From: Nemertoderma westbladi
Lineage: Eukaryota > Xenacoelomorpha > Nemertodermatida > Nemertodermatidae
NCBI GenBank assembly: GCA_032718475.1
Contig: JAUCBJ010008826.1
Span: 1-64,000 of the forward strand
Reading direction: 5' to 3'
Length of the DNA: 64,000 nt
Position numbers and translations under genes: made by a program. The stretch's first letter is position 1, and the number at the start of each line of letters is the position of its first letter. Below are positions 44,344-57,032 of this stretch, in pieces. The notes under the pieces are model-generated. The model was not told the DNA's origin, did not search any database, and worked only from the letters and a program-made list of their open reading frames with translations.

Positions 44344-44811
44344 TTAGTATTGGCAAGTTAATCTCACAAACCAGTCTAGTCTAACCTTAGAGTAGCCTTG
44401 CTCGCATTGTTCCAGGTTTAGGCCTATAGATTCCACCGTCTTCGTTCCAGGTTTAATTCTGTAATAGACTCCGTTATCCGTCTCGATCGCTTCGCTATGC
44501 ACCATCTTACTGGGTTTAATAAACTCCATCGCCTTCCTGTCGTTCTCTGTTTTGTAGATTACTTCGCCATCGTCTGATCGCTTTGGTTGCGTGTTTAATA
44601 CTGTAATAGACTCCGTTGTCCGTCTCGATCGCTTCGCTATGCACATCTTACTGGGTTTAATAAACTCCATCGCCTTCCTGTCGTTCTCTGTGTTGTAGAT
44701 TACTTCGCCATCATCTGATCGCTTTGGTTGCGTGTTTAATACTGTAATAGACTCCACCGCCATCGTATCGTTCTGGATACATTGAATAGACTCCATCAGT
44801 CCATTGTCCAT
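44344..44811 (-). repeat. ~143-bp tandem duplication with an open minus-strand frame
   Basis: Units start near 44467, 44610 and 44752 (gactccgtt-tccgtctcgatc). The minus strand is open for 155 codons with repeated ESITVLNTQPKRSDDGEVIY and KAMEFIKPSK. No splice sites or family are recognised. A real coding exon cannot be excluded, but an open repeat is as likely. Confidence 0.5.
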
Positions 44812-45339
44812 CGCGATCGTTTCATTGTTACGTTTAATTGACTCCGTCGCCTCCTCGGATTAGGAATCCGACCGGGTTTCGTAGATTCCGCCATCGTTCA
44901 GCAGTTCAGTGTTTTTAATCAAAGCCAGAATTCCGGCACCGGCACCACGATCAACGATTTCGGAAGTAACAGACTCCGTTAACAACACTCGGGGTTTAAA
45001 AAATACAACTATTGGGCAACTTGTAACTGGGCGATCATCAGATCATCTATCTGATAGTTGAAAAAGACTCTCTGACAGTTGGTATCAGACTATCTGATAG
45101 TTAGCGCCCCATGGGTAAATCCTTACCCCATGGGCTGTTACCTCTCTGACTGACAGAGCAACAGCCCCTATAGAGTAATAGTGTATATTAGTCAGGTGAT
45201 TGGTTCATTGGTTGCCAAGTAGCCTAGGCCCTACAGTAATTTTTACAGTAGAGTAGGTTAATGCTACTGTATATGTTCGTAATATGACATATTAGCGTAG
45301 CCCTAATGAAATATACTCGATACTGTTATGAGAATTTTT

Positions 45340-45960
45340 AGAGACTTCAGATACCATCAGTTCAACAATCTCCCACTAGAGGGCTACATGTCTTAACATT
45401 AAATGTCCTCCAATTTCTTTGCTTTTAATTCGTTCAAGCTGAAACTTGGCAGATGTTTGCGAGGCCATCATCTGTTTCATTCACAGTTATCTAGTCTGCC
45501 GCTAGAGAGTGAAATGTCTGAAAGTGAAATCCTTTACCCATTCTGTTATTTAGATTAAGATCCGTTCAAGATGAAACTTGTCAGATATGTGATAGAACAC
45601 ATCTTTTCTCTTTGTGGGGTCGGAAATCGGTATGCAGTTCTCCAGTCTGCCGCTAGTGGGCGACATATCTGAAAGTGAAAACCTTCCTCGTTTCCTTGAT
45701 TTTAATCCGTTTAAGCTGAAACTTAGCATATGTACTACAGTAGAAAACTGGTGCTTCTTTGTGGGATGGTACTCCATCTACACTTCTACAGTTTGCCGCT
45801 AGAGGTCGAAATGTCTGAAAGTGAAAGTCTTCTCTCATTTCGTTATTTGTTATCCGTTCAAGGTGAACTTTGAGACCATACATACACCTTCCTGTGTCTT
45901 TGTTGGCACGGTAATCCCTCAGCAGTTCTCCAGTCTACCGCTAATGGGCTGAAATTAAAA
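45340..45960. repeat. Degenerate ~145-bp tandem repeat with ccgctag motifs
   Basis: Five units, each with cagtctgccgctag-ggcgaaatgtctgaaagtg or a variant near 45370, 45492, 45645, 45790 and 45932, plus ttaatccgttcaagctgaaactt. No gene. Confidence 0.8.
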
Positions 45961-46201
45961 CATTTTAGAAATATGTTAAATAAAAACCTTCAGCCATTTC
46001 GTATTATTGTTAATAAACCTTTCCTTCTGATTGATATCTGGTATTGTGAGGTGTTAATCGAATGCAGTGTACATTCTGCCTCTTGTGTTACAGTGATTAG
46101 AGAGGACATATGCCTAGATTTTGCTAATAATTATTCTGAGTTGACACATAACATAAGTATATATTACGTGCTGCGCGAAGGCCCCACTTCGTGTAGGAAT
46201 A

Positions 46202-48077
46202 CAGTCGGGGTCTCAAAGTGCATCTGTTCTTTGAGATTTTCTCAAAGAACTAAAAGTGTCTCAAATTTCTAAAAGTGGTCCAAGAAAATGACAAAGTGTC
46301 CTCAAAGATTTCAAAGTAGTACTGTCAGTCATTTCACACAGTCCTGCCTGAAGCTGGCTATGGTATGGGGTATATTGACTTTGACTACTATAGGGTAAAA
46401 TATAAGTAATAAAAACCTCTATAAAACAATAAAGATGCCTCCAAAAAATACTGCAGTAATAAATATTTGTTACTGAAAGTAAGAATTAAACTTACTGCAG
46501 TAATAAAAAATTGTCTTTTTCTGCAGTAACAAATAATTTGTTACTGCAGTAGAATTTTTTATTCAATTATTTATTAATATTGATTACTGCAGTATAAATT
46601 TTTATTCAATTATTAAATTATTAATATTGATTATTGCAGTAATAAATATTTATTACTGCAGTAATAAATATTTGTTACTGCAATAATTGTTATATGTTAC
46701 TGCAGTAACTAATATTTAATACAGCAGTATTTTTTGCAGGTATTTTTATTGTTTCATAGAGGATTTTATTAATTTATATTTTGACTCTTTAGAGACGCCA
46801 TAATTGCGGGCTATCGGAATGTGTTGGTATTTGTGTAATAGACAGTTTGTCTGTTGCCCTATCTATATTAATGTATAGTGCTAAAACTGTACTGTTTAAA
46901 TTTGTTTAGCCCACGTGAACGCCGAATACCTTTACCAATGCATTTCAATGGTCAACCAGCCATACCTTGCCGCACTGTAAATTGTGTTATACAAAGTAAA
47001 GAATAACGATAGAGGCAGGAATAAAGATAAATGATTCAAGCGCGCTAATTGGCTGTTCCCATAGATGTTTTAGTTTTAGGCATTGTTGGTGCGCAATGCA
47101 TATATGGTCAGAGCGACCGCCCAGTCTGCCAAAATCTATTATGTAATCAAATGGTACCACAAGCCAAGCAAAGCATGTGACAGTTCTTTCCGACTCTGCA
47201 CCTGTTTGTTTGAAGGTCGCCGTCCGTGGGTCGCTACTCGCTAGCTGTGATTGATAGTTTAAACTTCCTTCTGGCAAAGCGGCATGCCAGAAGGCGGTAC
47301 ACATCAATTGAATATGAGGCAAACATTTAAAATATGCTCAAATATAAACGCCAGGGGCAGGGGATATTTTAATATCTCTATTAAGCTAAAACAACACAAG
47401 ATTGTAGCCGTTCTATCGTACTTGAAAGTCGAAAGCCTTTCTTAGTTTTTAAGAAGGAATTCTCGCGCTCTCGTCAACATAGTTATCATATTAATTAAAC
47501 AGTTAAGGTAGTACGGTTTGACCTGAGGTGACTAATGAAATGAATAACAAATGTTATTACAAGCTTTCTCCCAACAGGGCTTCTTTAGGTCATTATAATG
47601 AAACTGCATATACACAGAGATACTACAGTGCAGTTTCTCTTAGGGTGACGTAAATTCAATTTGTACTTGCGACCGAAAACCCATTCCGTAATGACCTCAG
47701 GAACCTCAATTTGATAAATTAATGGGAATATAGCTTCTATGCAACAACTGGCCAGCACACAAGTATCACTTTGTTGCCCGCATAATATTGTTCCCCGAGA
47801 ATGCCTCTGCCTCTCAGTTAACTTACCACGAGCTGTCAATCAGGAATACCTCAGAGTTTATTTTCTCAAAGAATTAAAAGTGCCGCAAACTACCTCAAAG
47901 TGACATTTCTCAAAGAATTCAAAGTGCCTAAAAGCAGGAAATCACTTTGAGATTCCCAACTAAAAGTGTCTACAAGAATTCAAAGCGACCGTTGGGAGTA
48001 ATGTAATGACTTTTAGACACTTTTAGAAAAACTTTGAGAAAATCTCAAAGAACAGATGCACTTTGAGACCCCGACTG
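46202..48077. mobile_element. Terminal-inverted-repeat DNA element with TA duplication, non-autonomous
   Basis: The ends are perfect inverted repeats of about 46 bp (CAGTCGGGGTCTCAAAGTGC...). TA lies directly outside both (46200-46201 and 48078-48079). Many TCAAAGTG/CACTTTGA copies form subterminal repeats. No transposase frame is visible in the 1.9 kb. A TA duplication and CAGT start fit the Tc1/mariner-like broad group, but that is only suggestive. Confidence 0.75.
46440..46740. repeat. Palindromic ttactgcagtaa repeat cluster
   Basis: About ten copies of ttactgcagtaa(taaatattt) inside the TA element. Each core is a perfect palindrome around ctgcag. Confidence 0.8.
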
Positions 48078-48079
48078 TA

Positions 48080-48520
48080 TATGGGGCCTAATATTGATGG
48101 TAGAGAAACAAATTAGTTTGATTAGGGCATTTCCTATCGGTTGTTCGTGTGTAGTGATTGGATATCGTACTTGGCGCGGTTCTGTGTTACCGTATGAAGT
48201 ATAGCTCTATAGTGAGACAGGGGGAAAACTGGACGCGAATCCCATCTTGGCGAATTAATATTCCGCTTCAATGTTGAATTCTCAATTTTGGGAAAGGAGC
48301 AGGTTACAGTGGCACGTTATTTTAACCAAAACTATAAACTAAACACAATAGAAGGATGAATTTTTACTACGTTTACGTTTACTACGTTTATTATAGTATT
48401 AATAACGAACCTGTCTTTGGACTGAGTAGTTCTTGTCGAGAGTTGAGCCGTTCAAAAACACGGGGTGGTGGGGTGTGAGGGGGTGTTTGTAAAACCTCTA
48501 CAGGTCTAACTACACAGCAG
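48080..48520. other. No gene seen
   Basis: No recognised feature between the TA element and the next repeat cluster. Confidence 0.4.
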
Positions 48521-48524
48521 CTTT

Positions 48525-48950
48525 TTAGGCTAAAGTGCTAACTTTTTAAAGTGCTAACTTAAAGTGCTAACCAAACCTGTCAAATGAATTTTAAAGCCAT
48601 GATTGGTCCAAATTTGCTTTCAGTTTGGCTGTTAGCACTTTAAAGTTTTAGCAAACTCGGACATGTGTATGTGTAAATTGCGATGCGCCCCCTAGCGTCT
48701 CATGTGTGCATTACTATATTGGCTGAATCCTCTGTAGTGCTAACTTTGTGTGTAAATGTTAGCAGTATAACATTTTGATAGTAAAGTTAATATAGTGCTA
48801 ACTGCGCTGTGTAAATGTTAGTAGTATAATATTTTAAAAGTAAATTGAATATACTGAAGTGCTAACCTAGTATGAAAATGATGGCAGTCATAATGAACTA
48901 ATTGATTGCTTTTTATAAGACGTTATTATTTCGTCGAGTTAGCACTTTAT
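48525..48950. repeat. taaagtgctaac repeat cluster with inverted copies
   Basis: gctaaagtgctaac copies at the left and gttagcactttat at the right. It may be a small inverted-repeat element of ~420 bp; no target duplication was identified. Confidence 0.45.
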
Positions 48951-49071
48951 AATTTCTGCCATGGCAAAATATTTATCACAAACACACTTTCCAATGTTTT
49001 GCAAATCAGACAACATAAAGTAAGGCAATGCTTTTTTTATTAACAATAAAATGTCTGGAGTTAGGACGGTG

Positions 49072-49172
49072 TTCGGACACTTCCCCCCCGTTCAAGTAGG
49101 ACACTTCCCCCCCGGACACTTCCCCCCGGACACTTCCCCCCCAGACACTTCCCCCCGGACACTTCCCCCCCG
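49072..49172. repeat. ggacacttcccccc tandem
   Basis: About six copies of a 14-17-bp C-rich unit. Confidence 0.9.
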
Positions 49173-49494
49173 ACTGTTCTTAACTTTGCACATTCGTATT
49201 TTTCATTTTGTAAGGTAAACGGACCGCTTGTATCCAGATAAGTTGTATCCAATTTTCTTTTCGTAGCTCAGAAAGTGATCTTTTGCATCCCGATTTTACA
49301 TTTTATATCCAAGTTTTATTTATGGGTTTTATCAATGCAATTACATCGTATTGTTGGCTAATCTTTAAACAATTAATTAGATGACCTATAAATTCCATCC
49401 CCCGAATGATATACTGTTTTTATTAACTATAGAATTATAATAATTAATTGTTTTAATTATAAGTATTATTATCCCATATTAGTTAGCTTATTAT

Positions 49495-49680
49495 TATCTT
49501 CCCACATTCCCATCTTCCCACATTCCCATCTTCCGACATTCCCACCTTCCCAACCACCTTCCCATCTCCCCACCTTCCCACCCTCCCACCTTCCTACCAT
49601 CCCAGCTTCCCTCCGACCGACCGACCAACCCACCGTCCGACCAAGCCACCCACCCACCTACCCACCCCTTTAAACAAATG
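49495..49680. repeat. Pyrimidine-rich low-complexity tract
   Basis: cttcccaccttcccaca-type sequence. The Gly/Trp-rich minus-strand frames across it are artefacts. Confidence 0.85.
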
Positions 49681-49727
49681 TTGACCCATTTTATTTCGAC
49701 TTTCCTGGGCACTCTGGGAAAGTTCAC

Positions 49728-49792
49728 ACGGGCCGGGGTTTGGGGGTGGCAGCCCCCAACAAAAGAAACGGGGGTTTGGGGGCGGTAGCCCC
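49728..49792. repeat. Duplicated G-run/C-run hairpin motif
   Basis: ggggtttgggggtggcagcccccaa occurs twice (second copy cgggggtttgggggcggtagcccccaa). Each can fold back, and the G runs could form a quadruplex. Confidence 0.6.
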
Positions 49793-49909
49793 CAATTAAA
49801 AGAAAAACAAATAAAATTTGAATATAAAAATATTTCTTTTATAATTTTGAAAAAACTTCTCTAGATACAACTTGTCCTGTAACCATCTTTAACTTTTGTT
49901 TATTGCTTT

Positions 49910-51062
49910 TGTTCGCGCTTTTAGACCTTTAGCAGTTTAACCTGCCAAATTTAGGTGTCTTTTAGGTTATAAATCGACTTTAGCCTATGACGAGTATTTG
50001 ATACACTACATTAGCCGAAGCCAGTCTATGCGCGACCATTCACCCGCTGGATATACCCGGGAGACTGGATTCGGAAGCTCTGACCTTATTGCGGTGTAGG
50101 CCTACTGTATTATTCGACTGATCGTTAATATATAATCTCTGACAAATATTATTCACTTTCGGGAAATATCAACAGTTCCTTTGGGACGTGGCGCTCTAAG
50201 TATGTAAACAGAGTTATGACTTACACTAAACACAACGGGATGGCTAATGATTCACGTATAAAGCGCATTCTTTAGGAGATGCTTTGTTATCTGTCACAGT
50301 CATGCACACTACCGCACAATGCTGCACACCGATCTGCCGACCTTGACTAATTTTAGTCACATATAAAGAGAACAGCAACTGACACATGTAGTGCCTATGA
50401 AATAGCATTAGATTCATTCAAAACCAATATAATGTAAGTCGCAATTGCTATATGTAACCGGTCTCTTACCTTCAGTATATCAAGAAGATTGGGGTTTTAT
50501 GATTATTTATCGATATTATCCAAATATAATAATATTCCATCAACTGATACAATTAATAACCGACAGTAAATAGCAGTAAATAATGCGGTGTTTGTAGGTG
50601 ACAATATGATTTGAGCATGTACTGGTTTGATATGGTTTGATTTGCAGTGTGATAGGATAACAGTTATACGTTTCTATGATCAAAGCCTACTAATGTTTGG
50701 CTAAAGCCTGAAACACAGAATAATTCTAAAGCCGGTCTTCTGGCATCAGGAAAAAAGGTAAACATAAACCGTAATGCATTGCGCGATTTCCCGGAGGTTT
50801 CTGTACAAAGAACATGAGAATCGCTCTGATTGGTTGACCGAACAAAGAAACAAAGGAAAAGTTACACGTGTACATATCAGCTGATAGATGTCGTCATAGT
50901 AACTACACTGTATCAAGAGGATTTTGGCTTATTGCGACATAAAATCGCTAGTTATGTCCGCTAAATTACACATACAGAAGAAATGGCTTTTTATGTCCGT
51001 TAAAACACCTACAGAGTACTTTGCGGGGAAAATAACCAGCTAATTCCGCAAAAGCCTTTACA
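49910..51062 (-). repeat. 3' LTR of copy B
   Basis: Reverse orientation, tgttcgcgc to gcctttaca, 1153 bp. Directly followed (on its 5' side) by the purine tract as ccgctcccag at 51063-51072. Confidence 0.95.
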
Positions 51063-51072
51063 CCGCTCCCAG
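51063..51072 (-). promoter_or_regulatory. Polypurine tract, copy B
   Basis: ctgggagcgg on the minus strand, adjoining the LTR. Confidence 0.75.
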
Positions 51073-51140
51073 AAAATGGGATTTAATTCTATAAAATATA
51101 AAAAATCACAGTTTCTAAAATATAAAAATACTCTAAACAG

Positions 51141-54100
51141 TTAGTCTTTCTTGCGCGGACGGCGTTGACGCAGTTTTTTGAGGCTAGCAAGAGTCCTTTT
51201 CTCTTTGGGGCGAGCCACTTTACTAGGAGGGCTATAACTCCTGGGTGAAGGGTGCAATACAATTGCATCAGAAGGTTTAGGATTACGGTCGGTGTATCCG
51301 CCGGTCGAGGTACCTGGTTGATCGATATCAACTTCAGAGGAGCGAGGTCTAACGGCCTTTAGGGCGTGTCTTAGGACAGCAGCTCCTACTGGTCCCTGAC
51401 GAGTCATCTGGACGATAGTGGTAGGTGGACCGTGAGTGGTGAGAAACTTCCTCGGTTTAATGGTTCTTTCCAGCTCGCGTTCTCAGGCTCGATATTCGTA
51501 GGGCCATCGATGTACTTCCTGTAACTCAGGGTGCAAGTTGATAAATAAATCGCCATACTCAGGGTCTTGACGGATGAAATTGATCAAATGGTATGAATTA
51601 ATATCGTTAGGATTGACGTTCCTGAGATATTTTCGAACAAATTTGGTGGAAATACACTCACCAACACACTTCATTAGTTCGTAACTCGGTGTGCGTGTTT
51701 TTTGTTCAACAGACGCGAATAGATAAGGATGGAACGCGTAAACTCCTTCGTAGGCGCGTCCAGGGTAATAGCGATGGCGGGACTCACAATGTAAATCCGC
51801 ATTCGCTTCCCAAGCTCGGATGTAGCGCAGGGTAATCATCTCATCTACGCTTTCCAGATCGCGGTTAAAAGGGCAATCATAACTGGCATGTCCTTTAAGT
51901 TGACAGTGGTGGCATTGAGTCATAAATTGGGGGCAGACTGCGAAAATGTGCGAGTTATTGAGTCTGCAATACGCACAATAGATCTCCATCATCGGTTGTT
52001 CATGGAAATAGGAGCAGGGTACGTCTGAGTCCATAGGGGTGAAATGATCTCTCTATGCGCATAATCGGCAACGTTTTCGAGAAACATAGTTGGCGTGCCG
52101 ATAATCATATGCGGTGAGACATTGTGGACCTTGATACCATTCCAAGACGTAGTCGTTATCGCTGCTCCGGGGCGCTGTAGGCTGAATCTCCTCAGATTCT
52201 AAGCATATTGGTTCGTCTTCCAATTGCATAGCTGAGGTAGGTGCGGCTGTCTCCGCAAGCGAACCCACTGTCTGAACTTCCACGACGGAATAACCCGTGG
52301 GTATTCGAGGTCTTTGTATAACAGATGAATGTAAGTTCTGTATACAAACGTCCTTGAAAAGGGCGAATCCTGCGCTGTCTAACTTCTCTGCAGCTGAGTC
52401 TCTTAGGCTGAGTTTGGTCAGAGCGCGGTCCTTGAACTGACTATCAACGTTACGGAACGGAGTCAGAAAGCGCCTGAAACATTCGAAGCGGATGAATTTA
52501 TTGTGTTCATCTAGCTTGGCGATTTTGGTTCCAAGTATTAAGGGATGGGCGCGTATGGTACGACTGCACACATCGGCTAGCCAACCAGCAAGTGCGGCAT
52601 TTTCAAAGATCATGTATATAGCTAAGGAGGGACGAAGTGGAACGCTCATAAAGCTATACACGGCGCCAGGTGCGGTCAATGGTCTGTCAAAGTATAATCG
52701 AGAATAATGATCTCCATATACTTGTTGGTAGTTGATAGGATTTCCAACCTTGAAATTCCATCCGTATTCTTGAAAGGCAAGATGTCCGATGGAGGTTCGT
52801 TGTACTTTAGTAATGCCGCTGGGTGTATTTGCATACATAGTGCAGAAGAAACCTCAGCCTTCTGCCCAGGGAGCAATCAGCTGAGTATCGACGAAAGGGT
52901 ATGGAATGTTCTCCATGTTCCGAAAGTCGTTTTGGAGATCTCTGTAAACAGCTGAGCCGATTTTAAGGATTCTTTCTTTAAACAACATCTCGAGCACGGG
53001 CTGGGGTAACATCGATCCATCGATACCCATGGCCGATTTGCGCTCGGTGTCGGTGACGTAACGCTGCGCGATTTCGAATTGTCCATGTCGGAGTTTCTTT
53101 TGTATCTCGGTAAGGGTCTCAAAAGAATAATCAATCACATCGGAACACGCTCGAGTAAATACGTGGGTAGAACCAGGTAGTCCTCGTATATGTATCATGC
53201 GCGTAGTTCCCAGTTCTCCAACCGGAACGCTACCTTCGTTATCGTAAGTGACAACTCCATACATCTCGATAACGTTAAGAGTCTCATTCCACTCTTTAGA
53301 GGCGTTTTCTAGAGTCATTCCCACTGGATGCCACAAGGTAGTGCATTCGCTAGCATTAGGTAGATCTCTATACTTTAAATATTGTGTAGTATATGTTTCT
53401 ACATCTCCATATCGTTGTATTCTTTCCTCCTCGGATAACACGTCGAGATTCCAGTGTACTAATCGAGTTTTGATGAATCCATCAAGATTATACGGAGGTA
53501 TTGTCTCTTTCTCTATTCTGGAAACATTATAGGGTTTTCGAAATGAGTTTACTTTGACTAACTGATCCAGATGTTTCTGCAGTTGTTCGACTTCGACAAG
53601 ATCGAGAGGATTTATTAGTGGTAGAAACCTCAGACTATGTGTAGGATCTTCCGGTTTTACCATGTAATATTGCATTAGATTGACATAATAAGGGTGATCT
53701 TTGATCCCATAAAACGAGTTCAGTAAAGGTCTAGCGCGTATGTTAACCTCGTGTACCATACGACGGACAAGATCCGCTCTATTGTCCGGAGGTTCAACGA
53801 GTATACCATCGACACGAGCGGCCTCGATTGGCGGACGTTGCAACATGGGAGCGTCAGTGATAAGATCTCGAGATCTTAGGTTGATATCAACCGGTTGAGG
53901 CTGTGCCGTGGCGAAGAGTTTGTCTCTGAAATGGGGAACCATCGAAGGATGGATGATGGTTTTAGAATAGAGATCCGTCATAAGGATTTGAGCTTCTGGC
54001 TGGGCTAAAGCTGCTTCTTCTCTCTCATCCATTTCTATGTGTTTCTCCTCGAGCTGATTTTCCTCAGCTTGTTGTTGTAAACGCTCGTCTAGGAACTCTT

Positions 54101-55394
54101 GTAGAGAGTAGGTTCGTCCACGTTCGATGTCTTCCTCGAGATTCTGGATTTCTCTATCGAACTGAGGTAAAGCTAATTCTTTCACCGCTTGGACTTGTTG
54201 CTGCAATTTGCGTTTCTCTAAACAATCGTAAGTTCCTTTTCCGATCTTCTGCCGAATAGCGTCTAACGCGTTTCGTACAACGCTCTCTTCGACTTCGGAA
54301 ACGGGTTGTATCGGGGTTAAGCCTGGACGGTTGTACGGGTTAAACGGCGATATTAGATGACCGCGTCCTAATCCGGCTAGGTAGGGTTGGCGAATATCTA
54401 GAGAGCCCACTACCGGAGTGCCACCGATTAATTGTTCGGGTAACACAAGATCTTTAAATAGTGAGTACAGTTCAGGGGGATCCGTTATACTATTAGGATC
54501 AAGCGTTTGAGGTCTCACTGAGGAATGAGGAGGTCTGACCGAGTATTCCGGAACTCTGATCATCGGTTTATTTAAGGATTGTTTGAGTCGAGCGAGCGTA
54601 GGTGATACGTCGAACAGGTTTCGCTCGAAACTCCCATAAGTATATCGTGTAAAACTGTGTTTAGCGCAACGTCTCCGCGGATGTTTATGTCTTTCCGTTT
54701 GCTGATTGGGTCTAGGGCATTCATCACAGTAATACCAAAGACGCACGTCCTGCAGGGGAAACGCGGGTGATCGTTCTCCAGTTTTACAATATTCCTCCAT
54801 CTGCTCGAAGCTATCTGGGACGACAGGTAGCGGTCGATCGGCGGTAAGATACATCATAGTAAAATAGAGTCGTTTGAGTTCTATCATAGGGTCATGATGT
54901 ATACCTTGAGGATATCGAGTTTCTAGATTTTGTTGACTGGCAATATTGAGATATGTTTCTCTCAGGAATTCCAGATAATCGTTGAAGTCGCTGCGTTTAT
55001 CCGGCTCTTCAACGTCTTCCCTTTCGAGTCTGTTTCGAATAGAATTCTCGTGTTCTATTCTCGGTTTATCGTTCCGACTCCGCTGGGTATGATATTTAAA
55101 TAAAACCATTTCCCTTTCGGTGTCTACATCGTCCGTATCGTGTAAATCGATAGGATGGCCAGTAGTTAAGAAGTCCATATACGTACCATTACGATGCGTA
55201 TAGCGAGCGGTGAATTTTCTATAGTCCAATTCACACGTAAGTTGCTCCTGGGACATTGGCGGTTCGATATAACGACCATCATCCTCTGTAGTAGTTGGAC
55301 CAGCGTCGCCGCGTATCAAGCTATCAACAAACGCTTGTAAAGGTAGAGTATATCGCTCCCTGATACCAAGATCATCTTCTATCAACTCAGTCAT
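51141..55394 (-). pseudogene. ORF2, longest copy: unknown 1418-codon post-pol protein
   Basis: A single frame from ATG 55394 to the stop at 51141, broken only by three nonsense codons: TGA (52854 region, CGA in copy C), TAG (52053 region) and TGA (51483 region). Features: an N-terminal charged region without signal peptide; a Cys/His cluster near residues 219-245 (CDEC...HKHPRRRCAKH); a Gln/Glu coiled-coil-like stretch about 395-470; a long well-conserved region about 600-1050 rich in aromatics; cysteine pairs near 1110-1150 and a CCHC knuckle (CHHCQLKGHASYDC) near 1160; and a basic C-terminus (RQRRPRKKD). It lies where env sits in env-bearing elements, but no transmembrane anchor or furin-like site is apparent. 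I do not recognise it. It could be a second nucleocapsid-like or nucleic-acid-binding protein. Confidence 0.8.
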
Positions 55395-57032
55395 ATCTGC
55401 TATATGAGTTTATCGATATTATAATGAGTTTATATTTAGGCTAGCGGGCGTCGCTGCCTACCCCTCTCTGCCCCCGGACAGTGCAAGATCCTCAGCGCCG
55501 ATGTACCGTCGTCGCTGTGTTTTTCGCCAATGTAGTAGCTACACAACGACAACGATAACCGGCACAAGTCACTCCACTGTCCGTCCCAAAGGCTTAGATT
55601 TACTTCAGGTTCTTGCTACAGAGTTAGGGCTACTTTCACAATTGCGACTCGCTACTGTAAACACACTTTAGTAGTAACATTCACCTATAAACGCACAAAT
55701 TCCACACAACTGTCACAAATTGTACACATCCGGGCCATTTGTCCGTTAGTCAGTGCCTTCCAGAATGCCACGTTATTATTATGTATCCTTGGATACTAGC
55801 AGTGTGCTATTTACTCGATATGCTATTCAATGGGGCAAGCTTTCTATTGTTCTTTTAACTCACTTCTAATTCTAGCGTGGTTGTTGCTATGGTGACATTA
55901 TGGAAAGCTAGCGGTAGAATTAGGGTAATTCTCATGCATACAGATCTGGGATGCTATTTAATAGTAATTCTTTAATTGTCGATATCCCCTTTATACATGA
56001 TTTTATGAATTTTATCGGCTATTGACTATATATTGGAGATTCTCGCACACTAATACACTTAATAGGGTGAATCTCCGCTCCCATGATCTATTAATTTATG
56101 GAATTTTGGGAATATTATAAATTGTATAAAAATAACAATTTATAAAATTCATTAAAAGATGAATTTAAATTTATTCCCGTAAATTTTATTATTTAATATT
56201 AAATAGACACAATTTTATTCCAGAACATGTCTGGGGACTAGGATCCTTGATTCTAGGAAATTGGTCTTTTTAAGAATATCGGTAAGTGCTACGATATCTT
56301 AATAGACTAGAATTTTAAAGGATCTAAAATTTGACAGATTTTATAAATATTAATAATTAATATTTAAGATGGGCACCGGTTTATTCCAGAACATGTCTGG
56401 GGACGTTAACCATTGATTCTAGAATTTTGTCTTTCAAGTATATCGGTGGGTGCCGCGATATCTTAATCGAATAGAATTACAGATGGTCAAAGGGTTTAAC
56501 AGATTTATTTTGCGTTTTACGCTACTGTTAAAGGGACATCACGCTACTATATGTATTATTTAATATACGGTATGAGAGCAATATCGTAAGAAGCAATGTC
56601 AGTGAGAAGAGGCAAGTCGTTTCCAAGGTCTACCCAGAGCTTGGTTTAGCCGAGACACGAGGATCTGAATTTTGCATTCCTAATACTCTACTTACCAATA
56701 ATACTTGAATATAGTAGGAGCTTTATTGTACTTTAATAAGTACGGATATTTCATCTTACTGTAGTCACGTATTTATAATGTAATACGAACAGTAAGGAAA
56801 GAGAAAAAGAATTATTTCTCGCCGTCGCACTAAATATATAATATATAAGTAATTAAGTAATAAACGCGAATATATATATGGCACTAATCTACTAAATAAT
56901 CGCTAAAATAACATTCTACTAAATAAAATTAAAGAAAACGATTATAATAAAATTACATAATAATACATACATAAATATAAAATAATGAAACAAATATAAA
57001 ATAGTATACTCATACACCCACTCCAGATGCTG
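55395..57032 (-). other. Conserved pol-ORF2 spacer, copy B
   Basis: Matches 30274-31902 along its length, including the internal duplication and the GC-richer end next to ORF2. No long frames. Confidence 0.6.

Larger units (their letters stand above)
42340..45182. mobile_element. Possible foldback element, inverted ~75-bp ends
   Basis: gggctgttgcgctgtcagtc followed by agagaggtaacagcc and ggggtaaggatttaccc (42367-42418) recurs inverted at 45108-45168. Each end also contains its own small palindrome (gggtaaatccttaccc). The interior holds unrelated fragments (RT piece, SINE, 143-bp tandem), so the two ends may be independent insertions. Confidence 0.35.

Noticed and set aside
46987-47322. 111-codon minus-strand frame inside the TA element
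   Set aside because: No recognised motif, no repeat of the frame and no transposase signature; likely chance.
49061-49727. Gly- and Trp-rich minus-strand frames
   Set aside because: Low-complexity C-rich and pyrimidine-rich repeats read in reverse.
51141-55394. ORF2 as a viral envelope gene
   Set aside because: Position fits env, but no signal peptide, membrane anchor or cleavage site is apparent, and the CCHC knuckle and basic tail point to nucleic-acid binding.
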